In this document: piece by piece, positions 1 to 6,099 of the stretch
Layout of the letters: each line of letters opens with the position of its first letter
Position numbering within the stretch: position 1 is the stretch's first letter
NCBI GenBank assembly: GCA_002347605.1
Contig: DDXN01000018.1
Span: 24,457-34,416, forward strand
DNA from: Candidatus Dojkabacteria bacterium UBA2259
Lineage (GTDB): Bacteria > Patescibacteriota > Dojkabacteria > SC72
Direction of reading: 5' to 3'
Length of the DNA: 9,960 nt
Program-made: the position numbers and the translations under genes
The notes under the pieces: model-generated
The model's input: the letters and a program-made list of their open reading frames with translations, nothing else
Told to the model about the DNA's origin: nothing
The model's database searches: none

Positions 1-507
1 ATCTGGGAGTTTAAGTAGTCTCATCTTGTTTGAAATTGTTACTCTGTTGAGTCCTACTTTAATAGCTATCTCTTCTTGGGGTAATCCAAATTCATCTTGA
101 AGTTGTGTAAAAGCGTATGCTTCTTCAATTGGGTTAAGATCTTGTCTCTGGATGTTTTCAATCAATGCTAACTCAAGCATTTGTTGAGGTGAGGATTCCT
201 TAATTACAATTGGAACATATTTTAGACCAGCCAGTTGTGCTGCTCTAAATCTTCTTTCACCAGCTATAATGAGATATTTATCTGAGTTTTTGTCCTTTGT
301 TACAATTAATGGTTGTATAACACCACTCTCTCTAATTGAATCAGCCAATCCAATTAACTCATCAGGTTCAATATGCATTCTTGGTTGGAATGGGTTAGGC
401 AAAATTTTAGTAATATCAAATTTCTCTTTATATGAGCTAGATGAATTATCTATTTCATTTGAGTCAATTAGGGCAGCTAATCCTTTTCCTAGTCTATTTT
501 CTTCCAC
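1..507 (-). CDS. parB: Chromosome partitioning protein ParB, N-terminal part (C-terminus off the window)
   Basis: ParB binds parS sites near the origin and, as a CTP-dependent clamp, forms the nucleoprotein complex that ParA moves. The 169 visible residues cover the N-terminal ParB/Spo0J domain. An N-terminal R-L-G-K-G-L motif (residues 5-10), which usually contacts and stimulates ParA, is followed by ILPNPFQPR (35-43), the CTP-pocket box GERRFRA (83-89), ENIQR (117-121) and the beginning of the helix-turn-helix (about 145-163). The frame is open to base 1, so the rest of the DNA-binding domain and the dimerisation domain lie outside. I chose a GTG start at 505-507: no ATG occurs in frame upstream before the parA stop, and the protein then begins as the family does. 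It lies 17 nt downstream of parA in the same direction, which fits a parAB operon. No Shine-Dalgarno is visible. The family call is certain; the start is likely. Confidence 0.95.
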   Translation of the reverse strand, partial: MEENRLGKGLAALIDSNEIDNSSSSYKEKFDITKILPNPFQPRMHIEPDELIGLADSIRESGVIQPLIVTKDKNSDKYLIIAGERRFRAAQLAGLKYVPIVIKESSPQQMLELALIENIQRQDLNPIEEAYAFTQLQDEFGLPQEEIAIKVGLNRVTISNKMRLLKLPD

Positions 508-524
508 ATTATTATATTTACAAT

Positions 525-1316
525 TTAAAGAAATCTTTTTATAAATTCTCTTGCTAAGTTATTATATGCAATAGCGCCTGTAGATTTGTTGTCATATTGA
601 AATATTGTTTTACCATATGAGGGTGCTTCCGAGAGTCTGACATTTCTAGGTACTATTGTTTCAAAGGCAGTTTCTTTAAAGAACTCTCTTACATCTGTTA
701 CAACATTTGATGAGAGTTTTGTTCTACTGTCATACATAGTAAGAATTACTCCGCCAAGGGATAATGAGGAGTTAAGTCCTTTAATTAATTTCATTGTATT
801 AATTAACTGACCCAGACCCTCTAACGCGAAGTATTCACACTGTATGGGGATAAGGAGCTCCTCAGCTGCACTTAGCGCATTTATAGTTAGTAGTCCAAGA
901 GAGGGTGGACAGTCTATTATGATTGCATCGAAATTCTCTTTAATTTCCTCTAATGCTTTTCTAAGAAGTGTTTCTCTAGATATCATATTTACCATTTCTA
1001 TTTCAGCACCAGCGAGTGAAAGATGGGAGGGTACTAGAAAAAGATTTGGTGTTGAAGTAGAAACAAATACAGATTGGAGGGGGACTTTATTTACCATTAC
1101 ATCATAGATGTTTTTGTATGGTGCTTGTTGATTAGTATCCCAACTTTGTTTGTCAAATTGTTGAGTAAATCCTATACCAGACGAGAGATTTGCTTGTGGA
1201 TCTAGGTCAATGAGTAAGATTTTTTTGCCTTTTCGAGCTATTGCTGCACCTAGATTAAGAGTAGTTGTTGTTTTTCCTACTCCTCCTTTTTGATTAGCAA
1301 TTACAAAAATTTTCAT
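525..1316 (-). CDS. parA: Chromosome partitioning ATPase ParA (Soj family)
   Basis: ParA is a Walker-type ATPase that binds the nucleoid as an ATP dimer and is released by ParB, pulling origins apart. The 263-residue length is typical of chromosomal Soj/ParA proteins without an N-terminal DNA-binding extension. Visible motifs are the deviant Walker A KGGVGKTT (residues 10-17, with the signature lysine K10 and the P-loop lysine K15), the Walker A' region LIDLDPQAN (35-43) and Walker B IIIDCPPS (132-139, D135). The start is ATG. It sits 25 nt after the lepB stop and is followed by parB. A promoter that would start transcription at or very near the ATG is visible at 1323-1352, so the mRNA may be leaderless. 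TGTTTCA repeats near this promoter are candidate operator or ParB sites. Nothing is missing or unusual in the protein. Confidence 0.97.
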   Translation of the reverse strand: MKIFVIANQKGGVGKTTTTLNLGAAIARKGKKILLIDLDPQANLSSGIGFTQQFDKQSWDTNQQAPYKNIYDVMVNKVPLQSVFVSTSTPNLFLVPSHLSLAGAEIEMVNMISRETLLRKALEEIKENFDAIIIDCPPSLGLLTINALSAAEELLIPIQCEYFALEGLGQLINTMKLIKGLNSSLSLGGVILTMYDSRTKLSSNVVTDVREFFKETAFETIVPRNVRLSEAPSYGKTIFQYDNKSTGAIAYNNLAREFIKRFL

Positions 1317-1322
1317 ACTGAT

Positions 1323-1352
1323 AATTTACCATGTTTCACAGCTAGAGTCCAA
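1323..1352 (-). promoter_or_regulatory. Candidate parA promoter giving a leaderless mRNA
   Basis: On the minus strand the sequence reads TTGGAC (1352-1347), an 18-nt spacer, TAAATT (1328-1323), six bases, then the parA ATG at 1316. A start site six or seven bases after the -10 box would fall on the start codon. The hexamers are only moderate matches to the sigma70 consensus. The -35 box overlaps the end of the upstream intergenic/lepB region, so read-through from lepB is also possible. Confidence 0.45.
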
Positions 1353-1366
1353 TGCTGTATGTTTCA
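1332..1366. repeat. Two TGTTTCA direct repeats at the parA promoter
   Basis: TGTTTCAC at 1332-1339 lies in the -10/-35 spacer of the proposed parA promoter, and TGTTTCA at 1360-1366 lies just upstream, 28 bp away. TGTTTCAC is exactly one half of the widely conserved parS palindrome, but neither copy has the matching other half. They may be an operator, degenerate parS half-sites, or chance in AT-rich DNA. Confidence 0.35.
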
Positions 1367-1953
1367 TGTTGTACTATCCTAAATTCTGTAAATGGGAAAT
1401 ATACAATCCATGCTTTTCCCTTTATTCTGTCTTTTTCAATTGGTCCAAACTCTCTAGAGTCTGAACTGTTTGTTCTATTATCACCACATACAAAATATTT
1501 GTTATCTGGTACTGTAATTGTTTGCCCTTCATGCATATATGAGCCTCCATTAGTTATTACTGAGGCATTAAGATATTTAGATTCATCTAAAAGTTGGTTA
1601 TTGATATATATCTTCCCATCTTTAATCATTAATTCGTCTCCTGGAATACCTATTATTCTTTTTATGAAGTCTTGTGTATCGGAGAATTTAAATATTACTA
1701 CATCTCCTCTTTTAGGTTGAGATACTTTGTATGTTATTTTATTTGCCATTAGAAACTCACCATTTTTGTATGTAGGGTGCATAGAGTTTCCAACTACCTC
1801 ATGGGGTGTCATAATGAAGAGGTAGAGGACAATTGCAAGTACTAGTGCCACTAATATTGTTTCAATAAGGGAGTAAATTCCTTTTCCAATTGCTCCAATT
1901 ACTTTTGTAGCTTTTCTCTGATTATTTAACTCTTCTTTTGGTGGTTCGTACAT
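1342..1953 (-). CDS. lepB: Signal peptidase I (type I leader peptidase)
   Basis: This enzyme cuts signal peptides from secreted proteins on the outer face of the cytoplasmic membrane. The 203-residue protein has a charged N-terminus, one membrane segment (about residues 28-48), then the catalytic domain. The box VVGNSMHPT (53-61) supplies the nucleophile S57. RGDVVIF (82-88) is followed by DFIKRIIGIPGD (95-106), where K98 is the general base, and by GDNR-x-NSSDSR (157-167). This is a complete small S26A (Gram-positive-like) enzyme. The gene begins 25 nt after the 3' end of tRNA-Glu with no clear promoter of its own, so it may be expressed from the tRNA promoter. parA follows 25 nt after its TAG stop. 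No Shine-Dalgarno is visible. One likely client in this window is the signal-peptide protein at 6626-6907. Confidence 0.96.
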   Translation of the reverse strand: MYEPPKEELNNQRKATKVIGAIGKGIYSLIETILVALVLAIVLYLFIMTPHEVVGNSMHPTYKNGEFLMANKITYKVSQPKRGDVVIFKFSDTQDFIKRIIGIPGDELMIKDGKIYINNQLLDESKYLNASVITNGGSYMHEGQTITVPDNKYFVCGDNRTNSSDSREFGPIEKDRIKGKAWIVYFPFTEFRIVQHETYSIGL

Positions 1954-1978
1954 TAAATTGGGGCATTAAATTAATATT

Positions 1979-2051
1979 TACCGCTACGGGGAATCGAACC
2001 CCGGTTTACAGGATGAAAACCTGTCGTCCTAGTCCACTAGACGATAGCGGC
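1979..2051 (-). tRNA. tRNA-Glu (anticodon UUC)
   Basis: The minus strand folds into a full cloverleaf. The acceptor GCCGCTA pairs with TAGCGG plus a terminal G1-U72 wobble. The anticodon stem ACAGG/CCTGT holds loop TTTTCAT (anticodon TTC), and the T arm is CGGGG-TTCGATT-CCCCG. CCA is not encoded. It charges with glutamate; in organisms using GatCAB, Glu is also placed on tRNA-Gln and then amidated, which links it to gatB/gatC nearby. lepB starts 25 nt downstream. Confidence 0.97.
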
Positions 2052-2063
2052 ACACATCTAGTG

Positions 2064-2092
2064 ATTCTACTATACTAAAGGTTTTTTGTTAA
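2064..2092 (-). promoter_or_regulatory. Promoter of tRNA-Glu (and possibly lepB)
   Basis: The minus strand reads TTAACA (2092-2087), a 17-nt spacer, TAGAAT (2069-2064), then 12 bases to the 5' end of tRNA-Glu. The spacing is ideal and the distance fits a short precursor leader. It overlaps the 3' end of the small upstream gene. Confidence 0.6.
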
Positions 2093-2312
2093 GCTCTCTT
2101 AAGAACTGTTGCTCTTCTTGTAATGTAGCACGTTGGTATTCATTCAACTCTTTATTATACACATATCTTCTTTTACATTTACATTCTAGTAATTCTCTTC
2201 TTTGTGATAGCTTACCTAATCTTTTAGCCTTGTCTAGAGATGCTGTACATCCTACACAGAGTCTTTTTTGTAAGAGTATAGATTGAAATGGTGATACAAA
2301 TTTGATACCCAT
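2070..2312 (-). CDS. Small putative zinc-binding protein of unknown function (80 aa)
   Basis: I do not recognise a named family. The basic 80-residue protein carries two cysteine pairs, C19-x-x-C22 and C44-x-C46, a spacing that could make a small zinc ribbon. The segment between them is rich in Lys/Arg (for example KAKRLGKLSQRR), suggesting nucleic-acid or ribosome contact. The C-terminal third is a charged Glu/Gln-rich helix (ELNEYQRATLQEEQQFLREL). The ATG at 2312 is preferred: the frame remains open further upstream, but that extension is a translation of the tRNA-Leu gene and cannot be protein. An in-frame TTG two codons earlier is possible. It is squeezed between tRNA-Leu (22 nt upstream) and tRNA-Glu, and its stop codon overlaps the tRNA-Glu promoter spacer. 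No Shine-Dalgarno is visible. The coding call rests on the cysteine pattern and compact position; the function is unknown. Confidence 0.75.
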   Translation of the reverse strand: MGIKFVSPFQSILLQKRLCVGCTASLDKAKRLGKLSQRRELLECKCKRRYVYNKELNEYQRATLQEEQQFLRELNKKPLV

Positions 2313-2334
2313 ATTCAAAAATAATAAATATATA

Positions 2335-2420
2335 TGCCGAGAAGAGGACTCGAACCTCCAAGGGATATTAATCCCACTTGCTCCTAAGGCAAGCGTGTCT
2401 GCCAGTTTCACCATCTCGGC
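2335..2420 (-). tRNA. tRNA-Leu (anticodon UAG)
   Basis: This is a long (class II) tRNA on the minus strand. The acceptor GCCGAGA pairs perfectly with TCTCGGC, the discriminator is A, the anticodon stem CTTGC/GCAAG holds loop CTTAGGA (anticodon TAG), a variable arm is present, and the T arm contains GGTTCGAGTCC. CCA is not encoded. It decodes CUN leucine codons. A small protein gene begins 22 nt after its 3' end. Confidence 0.97.
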
Positions 2421-2434
2421 TAAATTAACTGTAT

Positions 2435-2463
2435 ATTCTACTAAAAAAGGAGTATTTATACAA
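2435..2463 (-). promoter_or_regulatory. Promoter of tRNA-Leu
   Basis: The minus strand reads TTGTAT (2463-2458), a 17-nt spacer, TAGAAT (2440-2435), then 14 bases to the tRNA 5' end. The same TAGAAT -10 box serves tRNA-Glu and the plus-strand Fic gene. Confidence 0.55.
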
Positions 2464-2468
2464 AAGGA

Positions 2469-2765
2469 TTAACTTTCCTCTATAGCTCCAAATATCTTAC
2501 CATATATCTTTACATAACCATTCTCTTTGTATTTGGCATTCCGCAGTACCTCCTCTTGGGTTAAAGAGTTTGATGGTATGTCATCTCTTAGTGCGGAGAA
2601 GGGTACATGTCTTTTCATTGGATTAACACCCTTAGTATCAATCTTTTGTAACTCTTTAGCACTATCTAATATTGTTTGCATCTGAGGTGTAAATTTTTCT
2701 AACTCCTCGTCTGTAAGAGATATTCTAGATAGCTGTGCTATATGTAATAATGTTTGTTTATCCAT
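2469..2765 (-). CDS. gatC: Asp/Glu-tRNA amidotransferase subunit GatC
   Basis: GatC is the small subunit that wraps around GatA and GatB in the GatCAB amidotransferase, which converts Glu-tRNA-Gln to Gln-tRNA-Gln and, where needed, Asp-tRNA-Asn to Asn-tRNA-Asn. The 98 residues match the usual size. The N-terminal helices show the family pattern: IAQLSRISLTDEELEKF (residues 8-24), followed by a helix with MQTILDSAKELQKIDT. The segment GVNPMKRHVPFSALRDDIP matches the conserved extended region that contacts GatA. Its ATG overlaps the end of gatB by eight bases (ATGGATAA), so the two are translationally coupled. gatA does not follow; tRNA-Leu does. Confidence 0.95.
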   Translation of the reverse strand: MDKQTLLHIAQLSRISLTDEELEKFTPQMQTILDSAKELQKIDTKGVNPMKRHVPFSALRDDIPSNSLTQEEVLRNAKYKENGYVKIYGKIFGAIEES

Positions 2766-4269
2766 TTAATTTCTGTATTAATATATCTTTTGCTTTATTT
2801 GGATCTGCACTACCCTTTGTTTTTTGCATAACCTGTCCAACCAGAAAACCAATAGTAGACTGCTTACCTGATTTGTAATCATTTACTGCTTTCGGATTAT
2901 TATTAATTACCTCATCTACAATACTATCTAAATTATCTGTATTCTGTTTACTCTCTGACAAACTAATTTGAACTAATTCCTTTAAATCTTTTTTCTGTTC
3001 TATGGACTCTTTTAGAAGTGATTCTGCTTTGTTCTTTGTTAATACCTTTTTCTCAAACTCAAGAATTAAATATGCTAATGATGCTTTTGGAATATTCTTT
3101 TCGTTTACTTCAATCTTTCTATCATTAGCTATTGAAAATACAGTACCTGTTATCCAATTGGAGGCCGCTTTTGCAGCTTTTACAGTATCCATACTTTTTG
3201 AAAGTAGGGAGAGTAGATCTTCAAAGTAAGTAGATATGTTTTTGTCAGCAGTTAGTACAGTAGAATCATAATCTGAAAGAGAGTAGGAGCTAATATATCT
3301 CTCTTTTTTCTCAGATGGTAGCTCAACTATTTCTTTACTAATTCTTTCAATATCTTCATCTTTAATTTCAATAATTGGTATATCAGGTTCTGGCATATAT
3401 CTGTAATCATCTGCTGTTTCTTTAGATCTTTGGAACTCTGTAATACCCTTATCTGCGTTCCAACCTCTTGTTTGTTGTATTAATTCTTTACCTTCTTCTA
3501 GCTCTTTTACCATTCTTTCGACTTCATACAGGATTGATTTTTCTACAGCAGATATTGAGCCAATATTTTTAACTTCTGATTTAGGATTTAGTTTGTAATC
3601 ACCAAGTGGAAGTATCTTTCCATCTCTGTACTCCCATTTTCCTTTCTCTTGTACAGATATATTTGGTTCACATCTCATTTGGCCTTTCTCCATATCGCCG
3701 TCTGAGATATTTAAGTATCTAACTAGCTGTCTAATAGAGCTAGCGTATTCTCGAGCTTGGTATGCGCTTTTGATATTTGGTTTACTTACTATTTCAATTA
3801 GTGGTACTCCAGATTTGTTGTAATCAATTAAGGAGTATTCACTATCTCCTTGTTTATGATGTGTTGATTTAGCTACATCTTCTTCTTGATGTATTCTTTC
3901 TATTTCAATGGTGTATTTTTTACCATCTTCATCCTTTATATCTATGTATCCATCAGAGCATATTGCTCTTTTGTATTGACTAATTTGATAGCCTTTTGGT
4001 AGGTCAGGATAGAAGTAATGTTTTCTGTCAAAGTGTATCTCGCTGTCGATATCACAATTAGTTGCAAGTCCAAGTAAAATACACAACTCTATTGCTCTTC
4101 TATTTGGTACTGGTAGTGCTCCTGGTAATCCTAAGCATGTAGGACACACATGGGTATTTGGTTCTTTTTCGAAGTAGTTAGTAGAGCAAGAGCAAAACAT
4201 TTTTGTATTTGTTTTACTCTGTATATGTATTTCCAGTCCAATGATTATGTCGTATTTAGATGTGTTCAC
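2758..4269 (-). CDS. gatB: Asp/Glu-tRNA amidotransferase subunit GatB
   Basis: GatB binds the mischarged tRNA and activates Glu (or Asp) with ATP before ammonia arrives from GatA. The 503-residue length is normal. The N-terminal catalytic cradle shows IGLEIHIQ (residues 10-17) and a zinc site C26-x-C28-x13-C42-x-x-C45 continuing into LGLPGALPVPN. It also shows HYFYPDLPKGYQISQY, DYNKSGVPLIEIVS and DMEKGQMRCEPNISV. The C-terminal part (from about 360) is the YqeY-like tRNA-binding domain ending in GFLVGQVMQKTKGSADPNKA. The start is GTG at 4267-4269: no in-frame ATG lies upstream, and the second residue onward aligns with the family. A promoter at 4279-4307 would give only a few untranslated bases. 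gatC overlaps the 3' end; gatA is not adjacent. Confidence 0.97.
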   Translation of the reverse strand: MNTSKYDIIIGLEIHIQSKTNTKMFCSCSTNYFEKEPNTHVCPTCLGLPGALPVPNRRAIELCILLGLATNCDIDSEIHFDRKHYFYPDLPKGYQISQYKRAICSDGYIDIKDEDGKKYTIEIERIHQEEDVAKSTHHKQGDSEYSLIDYNKSGVPLIEIVSKPNIKSAYQAREYASSIRQLVRYLNISDGDMEKGQMRCEPNISVQEKGKWEYRDGKILPLGDYKLNPKSEVKNIGSISAVEKSILYEVERMVKELEEGKELIQQTRGWNADKGITEFQRSKETADDYRYMPEPDIPIIEIKDEDIERISKEIVELPSEKKERYISSYSLSDYDSTVLTADKNISTYFEDLLSLLSKSMDTVKAAKAASNWITGTVFSIANDRKIEVNEKNIPKASLAYLILEFEKKVLTKNKAESLLKESIEQKKDLKELVQISLSESKQNTDNLDSIVDEVINNNPKAVNDYKSGKQSTIGFLVGQVMQKTKGSADPNKAKDILIQKLNG

Positions 4270-4278
4270 TATGTAAAA

Positions 4279-4307
4279 ATGATATCAGTTATATTTTATT
4301 ATCGCAA
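4279..4307 (-). promoter_or_regulatory. Candidate gatBC promoter, very short leader
   Basis: The minus strand reads TTGCGA (4307-4302), a 17-nt spacer, TATCAT (4284-4279), then 9 bases to the gatB GTG. Transcription would start only a few bases before the start codon. The same TATCAT -10 box precedes the small secreted-protein gene at 6907. Confidence 0.45.
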
Positions 4308-4308
4308 T

Positions 4309-5400
4309 TTACCCAAATATCTTTATCTCTTTTTCAACTCTGTCTTGTTCATGCGTATCTTGGTCAGGAATGATATAGTAGGTACCACGTCCTTTTCCTT
4401 TCTGAGATATATACTCTTTGTCCAGTAACTCCTGTAAATCTCTGTAGGAGGTCATAAAGGAGATTCCCATCATCTTGGTATACTGTTGTCTTGTAACTCT
4501 TGGGTTGGAGTTTAAATACTCTATTATTTTTATCTGTCTTGGGTTAATGTCATTCCCGATACTCTTTCTGATATTTAATTTTTTGTCATACTCTTCTGTT
4601 AGAAGTTTTGATGCCTCTATTGCTGTAAGAGAGAGTGAATACAGGATCGCTTCAACAAACATAGTTATATCTCTTTTTCCTTTTGATATCTTAAAGGCAG
4701 ATTCAATATCTTCACTTATTGTAAAGAAGGCTTTCGCGTAAGGGATGATATTGTGTGGATTAAGTCCATATATTTTACTAATAACTTTCATAGTTGATAT
4801 TGCAGTTATTTGATTTCCTCCATAAAAAGGTGCTTTATCTATACTTTCATACAGTAATATACTTAACTGTATTAATTTGTGTGTACCAACAGATGAATTA
4901 GTTATCCAATCAAATATATCATTAAAGTGATATCTAGAATCTATGTTAGGGTAATAGTCTCTTAATTTATACCAGGTGTCATACAGGTCAAAGGGTTTTT
5001 CTGAAAATGTTTTTAGTCTACCTTGATCCCATGGTTCGACAATATCTTTCATTAATATCTTGTTAAGATGTGTACACAGCTCAATTGATGGTTTAAGGTT
5101 ACTTTTTGCTGTGTATGTATCAATGAAGTCTTGAGTATTTTTAAAGTTTGTAAATATTTTTAATTTTGTTTTTTGAGAAGGCATTACCTGTCCTCTTTGT
5201 ACTGTTAGCGCTTTACTGTATCCAATTGGGTATGCAATTAGCTCTCCTAATTTATCTATTTCTTCTGCCCTTAACTTCTCTCTTACCTCCGCAAGTAGGG
5301 GGCTTGGTATTACAGTTTGTTTAATTGATTGAATAGCTAATTCATACTTAACTATGTAATTTAGTATTAGGTTTGTAATTGTATATTTTGGTGTTTCCAT
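4309..5400 (-). CDS. Fic-fold protein with a degenerate catalytic motif and C-terminal winged helix
   Basis: Fic proteins transfer AMP or other nucleotide parts to hydroxyl groups of target proteins, using a loop HPFx(D/E)GNGR. This 363-residue protein has the layout of a Fic family with a C-terminal helix-turn-helix. An N-terminal helical region is followed by WDQGRLKTFSEKP (residues 124-136), typical of this subgroup, then the Fic core, then a winged helix (about 288-345, RQIKIIEYLN ... SYRDLQELLDKEYI ... GKGRGTYY). The motif reads A190-P-F-Y-G-G-N-Q-I: the catalytic His is Ala, the acidic metal ligand is Gly, and the final Gly-Arg is Gln-Ile. I infer a non-catalytic protein, possibly a DNA-binding regulator. 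There is no frameshift or stop, so the gene is maintained. It begins 15 nt after tRNA-Thr without a clear promoter and ends 39 nt before gatB. Confidence 0.82.
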   Translation of the reverse strand: METPKYTITNLILNYIVKYELAIQSIKQTVIPSPLLAEVREKLRAEEIDKLGELIAYPIGYSKALTVQRGQVMPSQKTKLKIFTNFKNTQDFIDTYTAKSNLKPSIELCTHLNKILMKDIVEPWDQGRLKTFSEKPFDLYDTWYKLRDYYPNIDSRYHFNDIFDWITNSSVGTHKLIQLSILLYESIDKAPFYGGNQITAISTMKVISKIYGLNPHNIIPYAKAFFTISEDIESAFKISKGKRDITMFVEAILYSLSLTAIEASKLLTEEYDKKLNIRKSIGNDINPRQIKIIEYLNSNPRVTRQQYTKMMGISFMTSYRDLQELLDKEYISQKGKGRGTYYIIPDQDTHEQDRVEKEIKIFG

Positions 5401-5415
5401 CTTTATATGTTTAAA

Positions 5416-5488
5416 AGCTGGTGGGCGGAGTCGAACCGTCGACCTATCCCTTACGAAGGGAATGCTCTGCCAACTGAGCTACACCAGC
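5416..5488 (-). tRNA. tRNA-Thr (anticodon CGU)
   Basis: On the minus strand GCTGGTG pairs fully with CACCAGC, the D arm GCTC/GAGC is intact and the anticodon loop is TTCGTAA (anticodon CGT). The T loop is TTCGACT. Two stem positions look mismatched: U27-U43 at the top of the anticodon stem and A50-C64 in the T stem. It decodes only ACG. CCA is not encoded. The Fic-like gene begins 15 nt downstream. Confidence 0.93.
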
Positions 5489-5500
5489 AATTGTAACATG

Positions 5501-5529
5501 ATTGTAACAGAGGGGTAGGATTTAATCAA
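5501..5529 (-). promoter_or_regulatory. Promoter of tRNA-Thr (extended -10), possibly also of the Fic-like gene
   Basis: The minus strand reads TTGATT (5529-5524), a 17-nt spacer ending in TGT, and TACAAT (5506-5501), giving an extended -10 TGTTACAAT 12 bases before the tRNA. The nine bases TGTTACAAT occur a second time right after it (5499-5491), an odd tandem -10. Confidence 0.55.
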
Positions 5530-5535
5530 TAATTA

Positions 5536-5937
5536 TTATATTTTGTTTACCACTAATTCATCAAAACCAGTTTCACTATCATATTCTCTTTGAAACTCTA
5601 GTTGAGGGATCTCTCCAATTATTATTTCTGCTGTAATTCTAACAATACACCCTTTTTTAAGATGTCCTCCATATGTTAGTCCATCTTTGTCAGAAAACGA
5701 TATGTGCAAGTGATTTTTAGAAGTAGAGATTGTTCCTGTAATTGATACGATTTCAAATCCCCATTCATCTTCATAGCTTTTTATAATATTTTCATTAGCA
5801 AGTCTGATAGTGGCTTTACCGATATTACCAACTGCAGAAAGAATAACTCCAGCTTTAATTTTCTTTCTTTTTACATAGTTATCAAGTTTAATCTTGATAT
5901 CATCTCCAGGTTTTAATCTAAATGCGTGGATAATCAT
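5536..5937 (-). CDS. PPC/DUF296 domain protein
   Basis: This is a 133-residue, single-domain protein of the PPC (plant and prokaryote conserved, DUF296) family, normally a trimer of about this size. In plants the domain is attached to AT-hooks; the function of the stand-alone bacterial proteins is not established. Family features in order are an N-terminal strand with FRLKPGDDI (residues 6-14), SAVGNIGKATIRLAN (34-48) and the strand EIVSITGTIS. Then comes the signature HLHISFSDKDG, directly followed by TYGGHLKKGCIVRITAEIII, whose histidines may bind metal. The N-terminus carries no secretion signal, so it is cytoplasmic. The ATG lies five bases after a TATAAT box, so the mRNA is probably leaderless. 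It has no close operon partner: a terminator lies upstream at about 6000 and tRNA-Thr follows about 48 nt downstream. Confidence 0.88.
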   Translation of the reverse strand: MIIHAFRLKPGDDIKIKLDNYVKRKKIKAGVILSAVGNIGKATIRLANENIIKSYEDEWGFEIVSITGTISTSKNHLHISFSDKDGLTYGGHLKKGCIVRITAEIIIGEIPQLEFQREYDSETGFDELVVNKI

Positions 5938-5942
5938 GAGTT

Positions 5943-5950
5943 ATTATACA
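5943..5950 (-). promoter_or_regulatory. -10 box of the PPC/DUF296 gene
   Basis: A perfect TATAAT (5948-5943, preceded by TG) lies five bases upstream of the ATG at 5937, so transcription would begin at or inside the start codon. I see no good -35 hexamer at 16-18 bases. Confidence 0.45.
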
Positions 5951-5991
5951 GCATAAAAAGTTTTATTCTTTGGGTTTTAGGCATTTTGAGT

Positions 5992-6033
5992 GAAAATAAG
6001 AGCCTGCACTATCAGAATAAATCTGGTGCAGGC
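5992..6033 (-). terminator. Rho-independent terminator downstream of tRNA-Gly
   Basis: On the minus strand GCCTGCAC (6033-6026) pairs with GTGCAGGC (6009-6002). Inside, CAGA pairs with TCTG around a five-base TTTAT loop, leaving a three-base ATA bulge. The stem is followed by TCTTATTTTC. The stem is GC-rich against an AT-rich background. It would end the transcript from tRNA-Gly, about 70 nt downstream of that gene, and isolate the PPC gene. The T tract is interrupted, so efficiency is uncertain. Confidence 0.6.
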
Positions 6034-6099
6034 GTTTATTGCTCTGGTTATATCATCACATATTTTAAATAACAAGGAAATTCATAATTTGTTTTCAAA

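Noticed and set aside
269..544. Plus-strand open frame opposite parB and parA
   Set aside because: It is the shadow of well-supported parB coding sequence on the other strand and has no family features; the same applies to the other antisense frames opposite parA, lepB, gatB, the Fic genes and the exported-protein gene.
2313..2414. N-terminal extension of the small zinc-type gene reading MVKLADTLALGASG...
   Set aside because: This is the tRNA-Leu gene translated in frame; the cloverleaf is complete, so the protein must start at 2312 or at the TTG two codons earlier.
2421..2468. T-rich run after gatC on the minus strand as a terminator
   Set aside because: There is a TTTTTT run but no stable hairpin before it, and the stretch is better explained as the tRNA-Leu promoter.
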